64,000 nucleotides of DNA from JBCDHN01 sp965224535 (GTDB taxonomy: Bacteria > Verrucomicrobiota > Verrucomicrobiia > Verrucomicrobiales > DEV007): the NCBI GenBank assembly GCA_965224535.1, contig CBDCZR010000005.1, positions 1-64,000 on the forward strand, read 5' to 3'. A program made the position numbers and the translations under genes. Under the pieces are notes generated by a model. That model was not told the DNA's origin. It saw only the letters and a program-made list of their open reading frames with translations, and made no database searches. Below, piece after piece: positions 8,920-18,485 of the stretch. The first letter of the stretch is position 1. Every line of letters begins with the position of its first letter.

Positions 8920-10735
8920 ATGCCAGAAGACTCCACCAACCAAGTCAAAAATAACATTCTGGAACGAAAGGTCAACTCATGGATGTTCGCAGTCTCGGAT
9001 TTTTTCTATGAGATCGGACGCCCTGAAACGAAGTCAACAAAGGACAAATCCTTGCTGGTGCGACTCTTTGGAAATGTATGTCCTTCAATCACGCTAATCG
9101 CACTAGGATGGGTGGTTGCGTTTATTATTTTTCACTTAATGACCTCGGTCTTTCAGATAGATTTTGGAAAATACGATCTTGAAGAATTTAACAATCGAGT
9201 AGCTGAGCTTGCTACGGGCCCACACACTGGTGATTCAGACCGCACTGGTGAAAGTGCGGGCGATGCGACGGATGCCTCGTCGGCTTTGCCGGTTGTGCGC
9301 CTTGCCAGTTCTCCTGCAGATCTTGAAAACGGCACTGCTGAAGGTGAAAACGGCAATGCTGAAGGAATTTATTGCAAGGTGTCTACTTCCAATGCGGAAT
9401 CTCCAGTATTCGCGCTTTTGGAGCGAAAAACCGGAGAGCAGAACTGGAATGCCGTCGTGCCAAGAGTTAAATCCCAAATTAGCCCTGAGGCACTGGTAAA
9501 GGTCGTAAGTATTCTTGGGGATTCCGCTGGCGAAGAGCAACTCGAGAACTACTCCGAAAACTTGCAGCAACTCTTGGATGAGTTATTGGTGAAAGATTTG
9601 AATGGGTTCGACCAATTTTCACTGGGCCTACAACGCCGCATCGGCGGCACGATTCAATTTTTGGCAACCTGGGTGTTCGGTGTTCTATTGGTTGTGGTTG
9701 TTAGTCGTGCAATCTCTTTCGGGAGGTTTAATCGTGCAGTCCGTGAATCCCAAGTTTATGGCCGAGATTCGCAACCCACGCCATGGGGCATCATAGACAG
9801 GAAGGGACAGGAGTTTTCAGAAGCTTACGAGAGCCTTCGCGGGGAATTCGCTGACAAGGAAAATGCGCTCGATGAAAAGCTGAAGGGCATCAAAGACAAC
9901 GAAGAAGGAAAGAAATTGGAGTCACAGTTTCAGCGGGCCTACGATCGCGCATTCACCAAACTACAAGAGCAACTGGCCACCGATTCCGCAGATCTGCTCA
10001 CAGGATACGAAGAAGTAGGCGATTACCTGAAGGCTCGCAACGCAGCTACCATTGCTCCTCATGTTGAGCTTTGGAGGTCGGGGCTTCTTGCGTTCAAAAT
10101 TGCTGAAAGTAAGGTGGACAGCGTGTCCGGATACGTAAATGACCGAGCGAACATTTTGTTGGATCAGTTGGAGTCGTCACGTAGCCTCCTCAAGTATCTC
10201 GTTTGGCTGATACCAACAATTGGATTTCTTGGCACCGTATATGGGATAAGTGAAGCCGTGTTGTTGACAAATCAACTGGAGAGTATTGACGAGATTCGGC
10301 GCGCAGTCGGTCAATCCGCAACCGTGTCCGGCATCGGCATCGCTTTTTGACACCACCTTTGTCAGTCTATTTTTGGTCGTGATCGGCATGTACTTTCAGA
10401 CTCGGGTCAGTGCGGTTGAAGAACAAATCGTACAAAGTGCAACTACGGATGCAATCAATTCTATTGTAAATGTGCAAACAATTGAAGAACAGTTGCGAAG
10501 AGTGCGAATGCAAAACAAGGAACGGCGAATTTCAAAAAGCGATCTCTCTCGAATCGGGGATGAAATAGCGGAGAGATTGACGGTGGGAATTTCCATCCCT
10601 GCTCCCACTGTCCAAAACCAGCCAGAGTCAACCACCTCCTCAAAAACCTCACTAGATCCACGGGACAAAATCATGATCGTCGCTGCAATAGTATCCGTGA
10701 TCGTCGTAGTGCTACTGCTGTTCTCCCTGTTCTAG
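8920..10735 (+). CDS. MotA/TolQ/ExbB-family channel protein (one frameshift)
   Basis: About 600 residues once one frameshift is repaired. Membrane helices lie near residues 52-75 (LIALGWVVAFIIFHL), 245-265 (FLATWVFGVLLVVVV) and 425-445, then a fourth after the frameshift and a fifth at the very C-terminus. The proton-channel signature is clear: WLIPTIGFLGTVYGIS, followed by GIAFDTTFVSLFL when the frame is corrected. The frame breaks at a TTTTT run near 10,345; removing one T restores GIAF-DTTF exactly where the family continues. A charged coiled-coil region separates the second and third helices, unlike plain ExbB. With its anchored partners it should form an inner-membrane ion-driven motor. 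The break is probably a sequencing error rather than true inactivation. Confidence 0.7.
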
Positions 10736-10770
10736 AATTTTTGATTCACAATTCTCTTATTTCCACCACA

Positions 10771-11880
10771 ATGACATCAGAGAAAGAGAGCATATCTAGA
10801 CCGAAGCCGATGCCGAGATGGATGCGCATGCTCGTATCGTTTGTTCCAGCATTGGTAATCATAATACTCCCGCTGACGATTGTTCGCCTATCTCCGGGGG
10901 ATGATGCAGGCGTCATGGATTTTACTGATATTTCCGAACTGGCTATTCGCGATATTTATTGCCGCAGCGGTTGTGATGGAAGTATATCATCTTGTGTTTC
11001 AGAAGAAATTGCTGGATTTAAAGCAAGTTGTTCTTGGTCTGGGCGTACTTGGGACGTTTGTCGGGATTTTGATCGCACTACTGGGATTCGACACCTCGTC
11101 AATTGACGAAAGTATCGGCCCGCTTCTACGGGGATTGACAACAGCCTTTACCACTTCTGTTTGGGGTATGTTTGGTACCGTCGTTCTTCATAGCGTGGAA
11201 CGGCTCTACAAGCCGAAAGAAGACGTCTCATCACCCGAACTAGAAGCGCTCAAGACGCTCGATATACCCTAAATGAAGTGATCAACGAAACCTTAAAGAA
11301 CTCGCTCGAAGTTGCGCACAAGGCTGCTGAAGACTTAGTAGTTCCGATTAGACAGGCGATGCATTTACTTCATGAAGAGATCTCTGGAATCTCAAATGAC
11401 ATCGCGGAACAGTTGGGCAACGCGATTGAGGACTGTGTTAAAGGCTTAGAAGAATGCGTATTAGACCTCAAAACCAACACCTCGGATCTAAAAACTGCCA
11501 CAGAGGAATTCATGGTACCACAGAAACCCTGGCCGCTTCCACCTCAGCATTCGATTCGGGCATAGCTCAGCTTGAAAAGGCAATATCAGAACTGAATGCG
11601 CAAGCCGGAGAATTGGGGCCAAGCGCTTTCAGAAGGCAGTGAATTTCACGAACATCTTAGCAATGCCCTAAATGGCGCAGGGGACACATTGGCACGCAAT
11701 ATAAACGAGGCCAGAGAGATTGCCAAGGATTCCTGGGTCGCCTCTGCGACCGAATCAGCCACAAGGATCGAGAAATCAATCGGCAATGCCACGGACCTTC
11801 TTGACCTATTGACGAAGCAACTTCAAAGAAAGGCAACGGCAATGTTCAACGAACTGAGAAAGACGGAGACATCAGCTTAG
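10771..11880 (+). CDS. ZorA-like channel protein with long helical tail (several frameshifts)
   Basis: A second channel protein, with a start at the ATG after a short gap. Two N-terminal helices are followed by LGVLGTFVGILIALLGF and GLTTAFTTSVWGMFGTVV, the paired helices of the MotA/TolQ/ExbB family. Beyond them lies a cytoplasmic tail of more than 200 residues of regular helix rich in Ala, Glu and Lys (ETLAASTSAFDSGIAQLEKA and similar). ZorA of the Zorya defence system has this form. Reading needs several single-base repairs: one G of GGGGG near 10,900, one base near 11,268, and shifts near 11,510 and 11,620. The C-terminal end relative to the next gene cannot be fixed. Similar breaks in its neighbours point to sequence errors. 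Confidence 0.6.
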
Positions 11881-12716
11881 GTATTGCTGACGTAATGGCT
11901 GGCTTGATGATGGTCTTTTTGTTTTTGGCGGTCATCCTGATGCGACATGCGTCGGGGAAATTGAACGAGGAGGAGAGGATTGAATCGCAGATCCACAATG
12001 ACCTGTTAGATTTAAGGAGCGTGATTAATAAGGATTTGGAAGAAATCCGCAAGAAGGAGACAAAATTTCCGGAACTTGATATTGTGGTTTTGGAGGACGG
12101 AATGAGATTTGAAAAAATGAACTTCGCGCTCGGCGAAGATGGTTGGGTCAAGGGTAGGATCCCTAGTGCTCTGAAAAAAGCTTTAGATTTAAGTTTCCCC
12201 CAGTTTGTTGATCGGATTATCATGGCACCAAAATATCGAGATAGAATTCACGAGTTTCGAGTTGAAGGGCATGCATCAAAAGGTAGCGGCACCTATGAGA
12301 ACAACCTTTTAATCTCCCAATTGCGTGCGCTTTCGGTTGTTAAATACTGTTTAAGTGAAGAAATGATAGATCGAATCGACGGCTATGAAGATGTGGACGA
12401 TCGCATCCGTTCAATTACAAGGGCGATTGGGTATTCTTATTCAAGACCGCTTGGTGTTACGAAAAAGAAGCCAAAAGGAGATGCCGATGCCAGCCAAAGA
12501 GTCGAGTTTAGCTTGCTTCTTAGACCACTGGATATGCCCTTTGATGAAGGTGTGTGGGACTGGCACTGCGCGAACGCAAACTGCCAAAATCGGGATTGTG
12601 GGGGTCGACGGGAATGGGCATTGCTGGCGAACCAGGAATCAGAAGTATCCTGCAATGTACATCGTTTTCAGATTCTGACTTTCCAATGGAAGCAACCGAA
12701 TTCTTTAAACGGGTGA
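11842..12716 (+). CDS. ZorB-like anchored OmpA-domain protein (frameshift near start)
   Basis: The continuous frame begins near 11,895, but in-frame sequence upstream (DGDISLGIADVMAG) clearly belongs to the protein. A start at 11,842 becomes readable with one extra A near 11,866. The transmembrane helix carries the Asp typical of MotB and ZorB (ADVMAGLMMVFLFLAVILM). After a charged linker there is an OmpA/MotB-like peptidoglycan-binding domain: VEGHASKGSGTYENN, LISQLRALSVVKY, then RVEFSLLLRP. The C-terminus adds a Cys cluster (WHCANANCQNRDCGG) that could bind metal, unless the frame is wrong there. Together with the preceding channel gene it forms a ZorAB-like pair, which is the best-supported functional statement for this cluster. 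Confidence 0.65.
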
Positions 12717-13030
12717 ATGGGCATTACGAGAAGCGTGAATGGAAGCCCAATTTTGACTCATGCTTCATATTTCCTGTTGAGAATTCAATTAATGACCTGA
12801 CTGATGACGAAATTCAAGATATCTTTCGTCGGGTGATAAAAGGAGACACAGCGGACCTTGAACCCTTGATGATCACTCAAGACAGTCTTGATGGGGTAAC
12901 CGCACGGTGCCGCCTAATTCCATTATCTAGAAGGGATCAAAGATATGCGCAGTGGGTGATATATCTTGAGAATTCCGATAAGCGGCAGGTGACCCCTTTT
13001 GCACTGTCATTTTTTGAGGCGCCACTTTGA
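12614..13030 (+). CDS. Unknown cytoplasmic protein downstream of ZorB-like gene
   Basis: About 138 residues from an ATG that overlaps the 3' end of the previous frame. An additional frame error near 12,550-12,620 may hide the true start. The protein is soluble and acidic, with aromatic-rich strands (DSCFIFPVENSIND, YAQWVIYLENSD) and no signal peptide or membrane span. No motif is recognised. Zorya loci place cargo or nuclease genes just after zorB, so this gene and the next occupy the effector position by analogy. That is context only, since no nuclease residues can be identified here. Confidence 0.4.
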   Translation: MGIAGEPGIRSILQCTSFSDSDFPMEATEFFKRVNGHYEKREWKPNFDSCFIFPVENSINDLTDDEIQDIFRRVIKGDTADLEPLMITQDSLDGVTARCRLIPLSRRDQRYAQWVIYLENSDKRQVTPFALSFFEAPL

Positions 13031-13096
13031 GTATGTGGGGCTTTTGATTGCAAATAGTAATTTGCGAGCGAATTTTTGAAATTGAACGAAATCAAA

Positions 13097-13862
13097 ATGA
13101 AAATGAAAACTCGATACACGGTGATGTTGTTTATGGTAATCCTGAGTGGAAGCCTTTCAGCCTTCGAATTCAGTAAGTATGTGGTTCTGGAGCTAGGCAA
13201 CCCCAAGGATGCGATTGCCTTGATTGCCGGAATGAACGATCGTGGCGTGGTGAATCTGACGCCGGGGACGACGGACTGGAGCCGCCCGATGAACTTTCCT
13301 CCCGGGAGAGAATACCTCGAAATGGTTTCCAGGGTTTGACAAAAATCCGGCGCCCAAAAAGTGGATGGAATATCTGTTTGCCCAAAAACAGGTCGATTTA
13401 ATTTATCTCTCCGGGCATTTTGCTGAGAAGCTGTTTAACAACGAGGAACCGACGAATTTTAAGATTTCTTTTCTAGGAAAGAACCAGCAGGTTACGGTTT
13501 CTGCCAAGGGTCCTGACTATCATTTGAGCACCAAAACCTTGGCAGGCCAGTGCAAGGTAATTATAGTGGTCGGATGTAGTGTCTTGGGAAATAAGAAACA
13601 CGCGAGCAATCTGCAGGAATGTTTTCGGGCAGAAGGAGGTGGGAAACCCATGATTTTGGGGTTTCACAAGACGTGTCCCGCCAAAGGGCAGGATTTGCTG
13701 GTGCAGCACTTCATGAAGCTTCTCCCAAAAAAGAACCTAACCGAGAGTTCGTTAGGAGAGGCCTGGCTTGCCGCTGCTAGTGCCTGGAAGAAAGAAATGC
13801 CCGGATTCTGGCGAAATGTCGCCTTCATGACCTCTGGCGGAGAGATCAAGACTGCTAAATAG
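13097..13862 (+). CDS. Secreted caspase/CHAT-like protease (frameshifted), last gene of cluster
   Basis: About 255 residues after one repair: dropping one T of TTT near 13,329 joins REYLEMV to PGFDKNPAPKKWMEY. The N-terminus is a signal peptide (MKMKTRYTVMLFMVILSG, cleavage near LSA). The C-terminal half has the two blocks expected of a caspase-fold protease: LIYLSGHF with the His after a strand, and about 45 residues later KVIIVVGCSVLG with the Cys after a strand. SLGEAWLAAA then resembles the helix that follows in CHAT and related domains. The fold assignment rests on this His/Cys dyad and spacing. Being last in the motor-like cluster, and secreted, it could be an effector activated by the complex. 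Confidence 0.5.
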
Positions 13863-14109
13863 GCTGCTTTATCAAACCAACAAACAACGTCTCTGGGGAC
13901 ACCTCTTGGCCTCCGTTTCTGGCCGATTGGAAGCGGGCATCAGGACTTTTTGCGTCTTAATGGCTGCTTCCGCCTAAAAGGGATCCGGTGTTCCGCTCAG
14001 GGCCAAATCGAACTGCTTTTTTGAGGAACTGCGGTTCGATCATTTGATCATTTGCCGAAGCCAGCGGTGAAAGTTGCCGCGCCGTGATGATCGATCCACC
14101 GATCCACCA

Positions 14110-14589
14110 TCATTCCCGCTCCGATTCGTCGTCGAGCAACGCCGCCGCCAAAGCAAAATCAGGTTCCGTCAACCCGGTGTCTGGGTGGGTTTGGATGAGA
14201 CGGCCGCGATGGGGTTGGAGGTCGCTCCGGTCGTCGAGAATGACAAAGGTTCCAGGAAATTCGTGCGTTTGTAACCATAAGTCAACCTCATGCCCGCGCG
14301 GGGGAAGCGCATCCCCGAAATCATCCGAATCGGACTCGATGACCGGCGTGGTTCCAACGAGCCGGGCTGCAACGCCCGCCGCGATGAGGCGAGAGCAGAG
14401 TTCCGGCCATGACATCCATTTACGCCAATCGGAACTGACAACGATGTCCGCCCCTGTGCTTTTCACCAGATGGTTGAGCCACCGCACATTGGCTGGATCG
14501 CAGGTCAGCGAGCCGTGTTCGTCCAACCATGAATCCGAATTGAGAACTCCGTCGATGTCCAGGAAGATGAGCTTTGTAGAAGGCGTCAT
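14110..14589 (-). CDS. HAD-superfamily phosphatase-like protein
   Basis: A 159-residue single-domain HAD protein. Motif I is FLDIDGVL near residue 9, where the first Asp is the nucleophile. Motif II is IVVSSDWR near residue 50. The motif IV-type acidic pair is FVILDDRSD near residue 117, followed by QTHPDTGLT. This arrangement, with WR after motif II and GLT near the end, matches the small HAD domain described in the Swiss-Army-Knife RNA-repair group and in many stand-alone bacterial proteins. The substrate is unknown. It is followed three bases later on the same strand by... rather, it lies directly downstream of the CHAT-like gene at 14,593-15,852 and is probably cotranscribed with it. Confidence 0.75.
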   Translation of the reverse strand: MTPSTKLIFLDIDGVLNSDSWLDEHGSLTCDPANVRWLNHLVKSTGADIVVSSDWRKWMSWPELCSRLIAAGVAARLVGTTPVIESDSDDFGDALPPRGHEVDLWLQTHEFPGTFVILDDRSDLQPHRGRLIQTHPDTGLTEPDFALAAALLDDESERE

Positions 14590-14592
14590 TCG

Positions 14593-15852
14593 TCATTCGA
14601 AACTGCCTGGCTGAAACCGGAACCGGGCCGGCTTGACGTCCGTTCCGGCCACGGGGCGCTCTCCCGCGAAGGGCATGAGCTTGAGCACGCGGCGGGCCGC
14701 ATCTTCCGGTTCCGCGTCTTGAGAGAGGATCATGTCGAGGTAGGCGAAGTCGATCGACACACTTGCCGGCCAATCAACTTGCGAGGCGTAGCCGGAAATG
14801 GGAAAGCGCGCCCGGCCCGGGATGCGCTCCTGAATGATTTGGGGAACTTGGCCTTTGAGGATGGAGCAGGAGGAAAAGTGAAGGAGGCGGAGGTTGTCGC
14901 CGGCGAATTGAAAGGCTTTGGCGATGGTTTCGGGCTCGATGAATTGCCCCTGAACGGTGAGCCCCTTGGCCGTGCCGTGGCAGGCGACCACGACGACGGC
15001 GGGTTCTGCGAGGTAGGCGATTTCGCGGCCCCAACGGAGGAGTGCTTCCCGGTTGGTGAAAGGTCGCTGGCGCACACGGACTTGGGGTGCGCGGGCGAAA
15101 AAGGCTTCGAGCATGTCGCCGAGGGCGTATTGGGGTTGATGCCGGGCGAAGCCGGATTCCCAGGGGGCTTCGAGGACGACGAGCCAGGTGAGGCCCGGTT
15201 CGGGCAGGATGCGGGTTCCGGTCCAGGTTTGCCACTCTTTGTCGCCAGCGGCTTTCCATTGGCCGCGGATGGTGTGCTGGCCGGCGCTGAGCTGGAAGTG
15301 GCCTTGGCCGCGGGTTTCGGGCTCGCGGTAGGTGAAGGCGAGGCGATTGTTGGCGCGGTTGAGGGTTCTGGTGAGTTCGCAATGGGTTCCCTGGTCGGAG
15401 TAGGAGCCCGAGATGGCGTCCCCCGATTGGTGGAGGCGCATGGGGCCGAAGGTGGTGGACCAGAGACCTGTAAAGCCTTGGAAATCGGGGATGATGCGGG
15501 CGCCTTCCCAGGTGAGGACCTGGTTTTCGCGGCCGTCTTCGGTCCAGCGTCCGGTGAAGGAGTTTGCGCCGGGCGAGAGGGTAAATTCGCCGCTGCCGGT
15601 GGCAGACGGTTCTTCAAAGGTGAAGATGAGTTTCTGGCGATTCTGTTTGGTCGATTGCACGGTTCCTCTGAGGCGCCCTCGGACGTCGCCGGTTTGATAG
15701 GCGCCGGTGATGTGACCGGGGACAGGTTCGGTGAGGTTCATGACGCCGTAGGTTGTTTGCCAGTCTCCGGCGAACCCGGGGGATGAGCCGGCAAGGATGG
15801 GACTCTGCAGGGCCGCCGCCAATACGATGATGGTGGGGAGGTTGAGGTTCAT
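14593..15852 (-). CDS. Secreted CHAT/caspase-like protein with duplicated beta domain
   Basis: A 419-residue protein. I take the ATG that begins a signal peptide (MNLNLPTIIVLAAALQSP) rather than one 16 codons upstream. Two tandem beta domains of about 95 residues follow, each opening G-W-TT-G-M-L and closing TW(E/T)G(A/T)RI, a clear internal duplication. The C-terminal part of about 190 residues has VVVACHGTAKG and, some 35 residues later, LLHFSSCSIL, the His and Cys blocks of CHAT/caspase-fold proteases. It probably acts outside the cytoplasm. It lies beside the cluster whose last gene also encodes a secreted His/Cys-dyad protein, but on the opposite strand and with higher GC, so they need not be linked. 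Confidence 0.6.
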   Translation of the reverse strand: MNLNLPTIIVLAAALQSPILAGSSPGFAGDWQTTYGVMNLTEPVPGHITGAYQTGDVRGRLRGTVQSTKQNRQKLIFTFEEPSATGSGEFTLSPGANSFTGRWTEDGRENQVLTWEGARIIPDFQGFTGLWSTTFGPMRLHQSGDAISGSYSDQGTHCELTRTLNRANNRLAFTYREPETRGQGHFQLSAGQHTIRGQWKAAGDKEWQTWTGTRILPEPGLTWLVVLEAPWESGFARHQPQYALGDMLEAFFARAPQVRVRQRPFTNREALLRWGREIAYLAEPAVVVVACHGTAKGLTVQGQFIEPETIAKAFQFAGDNLRLLHFSSCSILKGQVPQIIQERIPGRARFPISGYASQVDWPASVSIDFAYLDMILSQDAEPEDAARRVLKLMPFAGERPVAGTDVKPARFRFQPGSFE

Positions 15853-16081
15853 GGTCGACAAATGTAGCACAGATGTTGGGTAGCTGTGTTCATGGTGCAT
15901 CGCTCCTTCCTTCCCTACAATATTCCGGAATGCATGGGTAAGGCTCTCCCTTTTCCGGTAAAAAACAGGAAACTCGGTAAACTCGGTAAAAAGTTGGTTT
16001 TAACTTCTTGAAATTTAGGAAAAATTAAACATGCTTGTTGTGCGTAGAATTTTTTCACCACACTAAACTTGAGCTTAAACC

Positions 16082-16939
16082 ATGAGCGATTCACCCAATT
16101 CATCTTCCCTCAGCGACAACGCTTCACCGGAAACTGACAATTTTGATTCCACGTCAATGCTTGACTCGATCCACTCGGCGGAGACGGCGGGAGAGGAAAC
16201 GACTTCGGAGGCCATTTCCACGTCCTCATCCGCATCCTCATCCCGCAGCGACATCAACACGAAGTTTCTGGCCGACATTGCGGAGGCGGAGGATGTGTTG
16301 GCGGCGGCGTTGGAGGAAGAGGAGTATGTGACGCTACTGGCGGACGAGGGGATCGATCAAGAGTTGCTGACGAGGTTGGAGACGGCGACGGAGAGTTCGC
16401 GGATGTTGGGTCACCAGGTGGTGGCGAGCAAGGCGGCGAAGAAAAGGGCGACGCGGAAAGAGAATGAGGCGAAGGATAAGTTGTTCGCGGTGTTGCGGAA
16501 GTTTCAGAATCGGGCGAAGCGGAAATTTCGCGGGAATAAGGAGAGGCTGGCGGCTTACCGGATTGGGAAGGCGAGTTTTGGGGCGAATCGGGTGGAATTC
16601 GAGCAGGATGCGAAGGTGGTGATCGATTTGGCGGAGGAGGATGCTTTGCCGGGTGCAACGCAGGAGAAAATCGCCGAGGCGCGCCAGAGTTTAGCGGACT
16701 GGAAGAAGGCGGATGACGTGCAGGATGTGGCGGTCCGCAAGCAGTCGGAGTTAGTGCAGGAGTTCGAGGATGCTGTGAGTGCGATCAATGGCGATCGCCG
16801 GGACATTCAGTTGGCGGCGGATGCGATTTGGCCTTTCTCGGAGAAAACGCACGTGCCGGTGCGGCGCAATTTCGGCCTGCCGTTGAGCCGGCCAATGCAG
16901 TTATGGTTATGGTTATTGTGGTTTGGTATTAGCCGTTAA
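16082..16939 (+). CDS. Low-complexity helical protein of unknown function
   Basis: A 285-residue protein. The first 60 residues are Ser, Thr, Asp and Glu rich and probably disordered. The middle (about 60-230) is alternating acidic and basic helix with strong coiled-coil character (KAAKKRATRKENEAKDK). The final segment, MQLWLWLLWFG, is a short hydrophobic tail that could anchor the protein, although it comes from a simple GTTATG-type repeat. No domain is recognised and no signal peptide is present. Neighbours on both sides are on the opposite strand, so it is monocistronic. Confidence 0.5.
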   Translation: MSDSPNSSSLSDNASPETDNFDSTSMLDSIHSAETAGEETTSEAISTSSSASSSRSDINTKFLADIAEAEDVLAAALEEEEYVTLLADEGIDQELLTRLETATESSRMLGHQVVASKAAKKRATRKENEAKDKLFAVLRKFQNRAKRKFRGNKERLAAYRIGKASFGANRVEFEQDAKVVIDLAEEDALPGATQEKIAEARQSLADWKKADDVQDVAVRKQSELVQEFEDAVSAINGDRRDIQLAADAIWPFSEKTHVPVRRNFGLPLSRPMQLWLWLLWFGISR

Positions 16940-17028
16940 TCTCCGCGTCCGGCAAGGCGAGCTTGCCGGGGTGCCTAAGTTAGCGCCATTTCGGGGCGCG
17001 CGCCGCCGGCCGGATGTACGATCCCGAA

Positions 17029-17457
17029 CTAACTCAGCGTCCCATCCAGCATTTGCTCGATCGCCGCCAACAGCCGCTCCAGCTTCACGGGCTTGGGGAG
17101 CATGAGGTTGTCGCCGCTCTCGATGACGCCGTCTTCGCTCACTTCGTCGTTAGACACCAGGGCGGTGATCATGATGGTGGGGACGTTTTCCAGACCGGGA
17201 ATTTGGCGAATGCGGTCGCGCAATTCGCCGCCGTCCATGCCGGGCATAACCACGTCCAGCAGAAGGATGTCCGGCCGAAATTCCCGAGCCAAGCGCAAGG
17301 CTTCGCGGGGATCGTTTGCCGTTTCCACCTCGTAGTTGCCGGTGGCCTTCAGGTTGAGGCCCACTCCTACCGTGATCGACTTTTCGTCGTCGACCAACAA
17401 CACACGTTTCTTTTCGTCCATGGGATACTGCTTAGGTTGGCAGGTTTGGTTCGTCAA
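17029..17457 (-). CDS. Response regulator, receiver domain only
   Basis: A 142-residue stand-alone receiver domain. The acidic pocket is LLVDDE near residue 21, the phospho-acceptor Asp lies in ILLLDVVMPGMDGGEL near residue 66, a conserved Thr/Ser sits near PTIMITA, and Lys is in LPKPV. There is no output domain, so it acts through protein contacts, as CheY or SpoIIAA-like relays do. Its start overlaps the stop of the histidine kinase upstream (ATGA), which makes the two a cognate pair. Confidence 0.9.
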   Translation of the reverse strand: MTNQTCQPKQYPMDEKKRVLLVDDEKSITVGVGLNLKATGNYEVETANDPREALRLAREFRPDILLLDVVMPGMDGGELRDRIRQIPGLENVPTIMITALVSNDEVSEDGVIESGDNLMLPKPVKLERLLAAIEQMLDGTLS

Positions 17458-18485
17458 GCGGCTCGCCGGCCTCTTATGGCCTGGATTTTCAGGTAAATTC
17501 TCGCCCGCGCGCCAGTAGGATCGTCCACGTTTTCGATCTCGATGTTGCCGTAGTGCAGGTCCACGATGGTTTTGGACACGCTCAAGCCCAGGCCCGTGCC
17601 TTCACCGGTGGGTTTGGTGGTGAAAAACGGGTCGAAGAGCTTGCGCAGGTTCTCCTCGGGAATGCCGGGGCCGGTGTCGCGAACTTCCAGCACGACGACG
17701 CGGTCGTTAGCCCGCAAGCGCTCGAATCGGCGCAGTCCCTGATCGCGGACAACTTCGCCGAGCCGGGTCGAAAACGTGCGCAGCGTCAGGGTTCCGCCGG
17801 ATTCGGTGGCGTGGGCCCCGTTGGTGATCAGGTTGATGAGAACTTGCTCCATTTTGTGCGCGTCGAGCGGCACTTGGGGCAGGTTCGGCTCGTAGTCCTC
17901 CTTCACGGTGATTTTCTTGCGTTTGGGCCGGTGGCCGGCGAGCACCATGGCGCGACGAAAGAGGTCGTTGGGGCAGACCGGTTCCAGCGTCAATCCTTCC
18001 GACCGCGATACGTCCACCATGCCCTGCACGATGACGTCTGCGCGGTCCAAGGATTCAGCCATGGTGTCGAGCATCAGCTGTTGGTCGTCGCTTAGCGACT
18101 CGCGGGTCTGCTGGTAAAAATCCAGGCCCATGCTGATGGTTTGGAGCGGGTTTTTCACTTCATGGGCGACGCCGGCGGCCAGGCGGCCAAGCGATTCCAG
18201 TTTTTCGGCCTGGATCAGCAGCATTTGGGTGCTTTCCAGCTCCCGGGTCCGTTCGGCGACCTTGCGCTCCAAACCGCGGTTCGCCTCCACGAGTTGCTCG
18301 GTCATTTGGTTGAAATTTTGGGCCAAATCGCCGATCTCGTCCCCAGCGCCACGAAGATCATCGCCCCCAATCCCAGCGCCGCTGGTTGCCGCTTTTGGCA
18401 GCGGATACGCCAAGCGGATCGATTCCAAGTTCATCGGCGCCGCTCTGAGCAGCAACGGCAACGAGCACACTCTCCAAATCACCAT
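17454..18485 (-). CDS. Sensor histidine kinase, sensor region lost
   Basis: The readable kinase begins with the end of a HAMP domain (GDEIGDLAQNFNQMTEQL) and a short coiled coil. The dimerisation domain follows with H-box VAHEVKNPLQ, then the ATPase domain with N-box LINLITNGAHA, DTGPGIPEE and TGLGLSVSKT. All catalytic residues needed for autophosphorylation are present. The region before about 18,372 (first ~38 residues of the open frame) does not look like a kinase and has no membrane span. On the other strand the same bases code for the end of an unrelated protein. The gene has therefore lost its sensor part by rearrangement or misassembly at about 18,355-18,372. It overlaps the response regulator by four bases. 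Confidence 0.85.
   Translation of the reverse strand: MVIWRVCSLPLLLRAAPMNLESIRLAYPLPKAATSGAGIGGDDLRGAGDEIGDLAQNFNQMTEQLVEANRGLERKVAERTRELESTQMLLIQAEKLESLGRLAAGVAHEVKNPLQTISMGLDFYQQTRESLSDDQQLMLDTMAESLDRADVIVQGMVDVSRSEGLTLEPVCPNDLFRRAMVLAGHRPKRKKITVKEDYEPNLPQVPLDAHKMEQVLINLITNGAHATESGGTLTLRTFSTRLGEVVRDQGLRRFERLRANDRVVVLEVRDTGPGIPEENLRKLFDPFFTTKPTGEGTGLGLSVSKTIVDLHYGNIEIENVDDPTGARARIYLKIQAIRGRRAA

Noticed and set aside
14040..14062. GATCATTTGATCATTTG repeat as an attachment site
   Set aside because: A similar string at 37,568 exists, but nothing else at either place looks like an integration junction or integrase.
14719..15786. A 355-codon plus-strand frame
   Set aside because: It is opposite the secreted CHAT-like gene, which has a signal peptide and duplicated domains. 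The Gly-rich mirror is a composition artefact.
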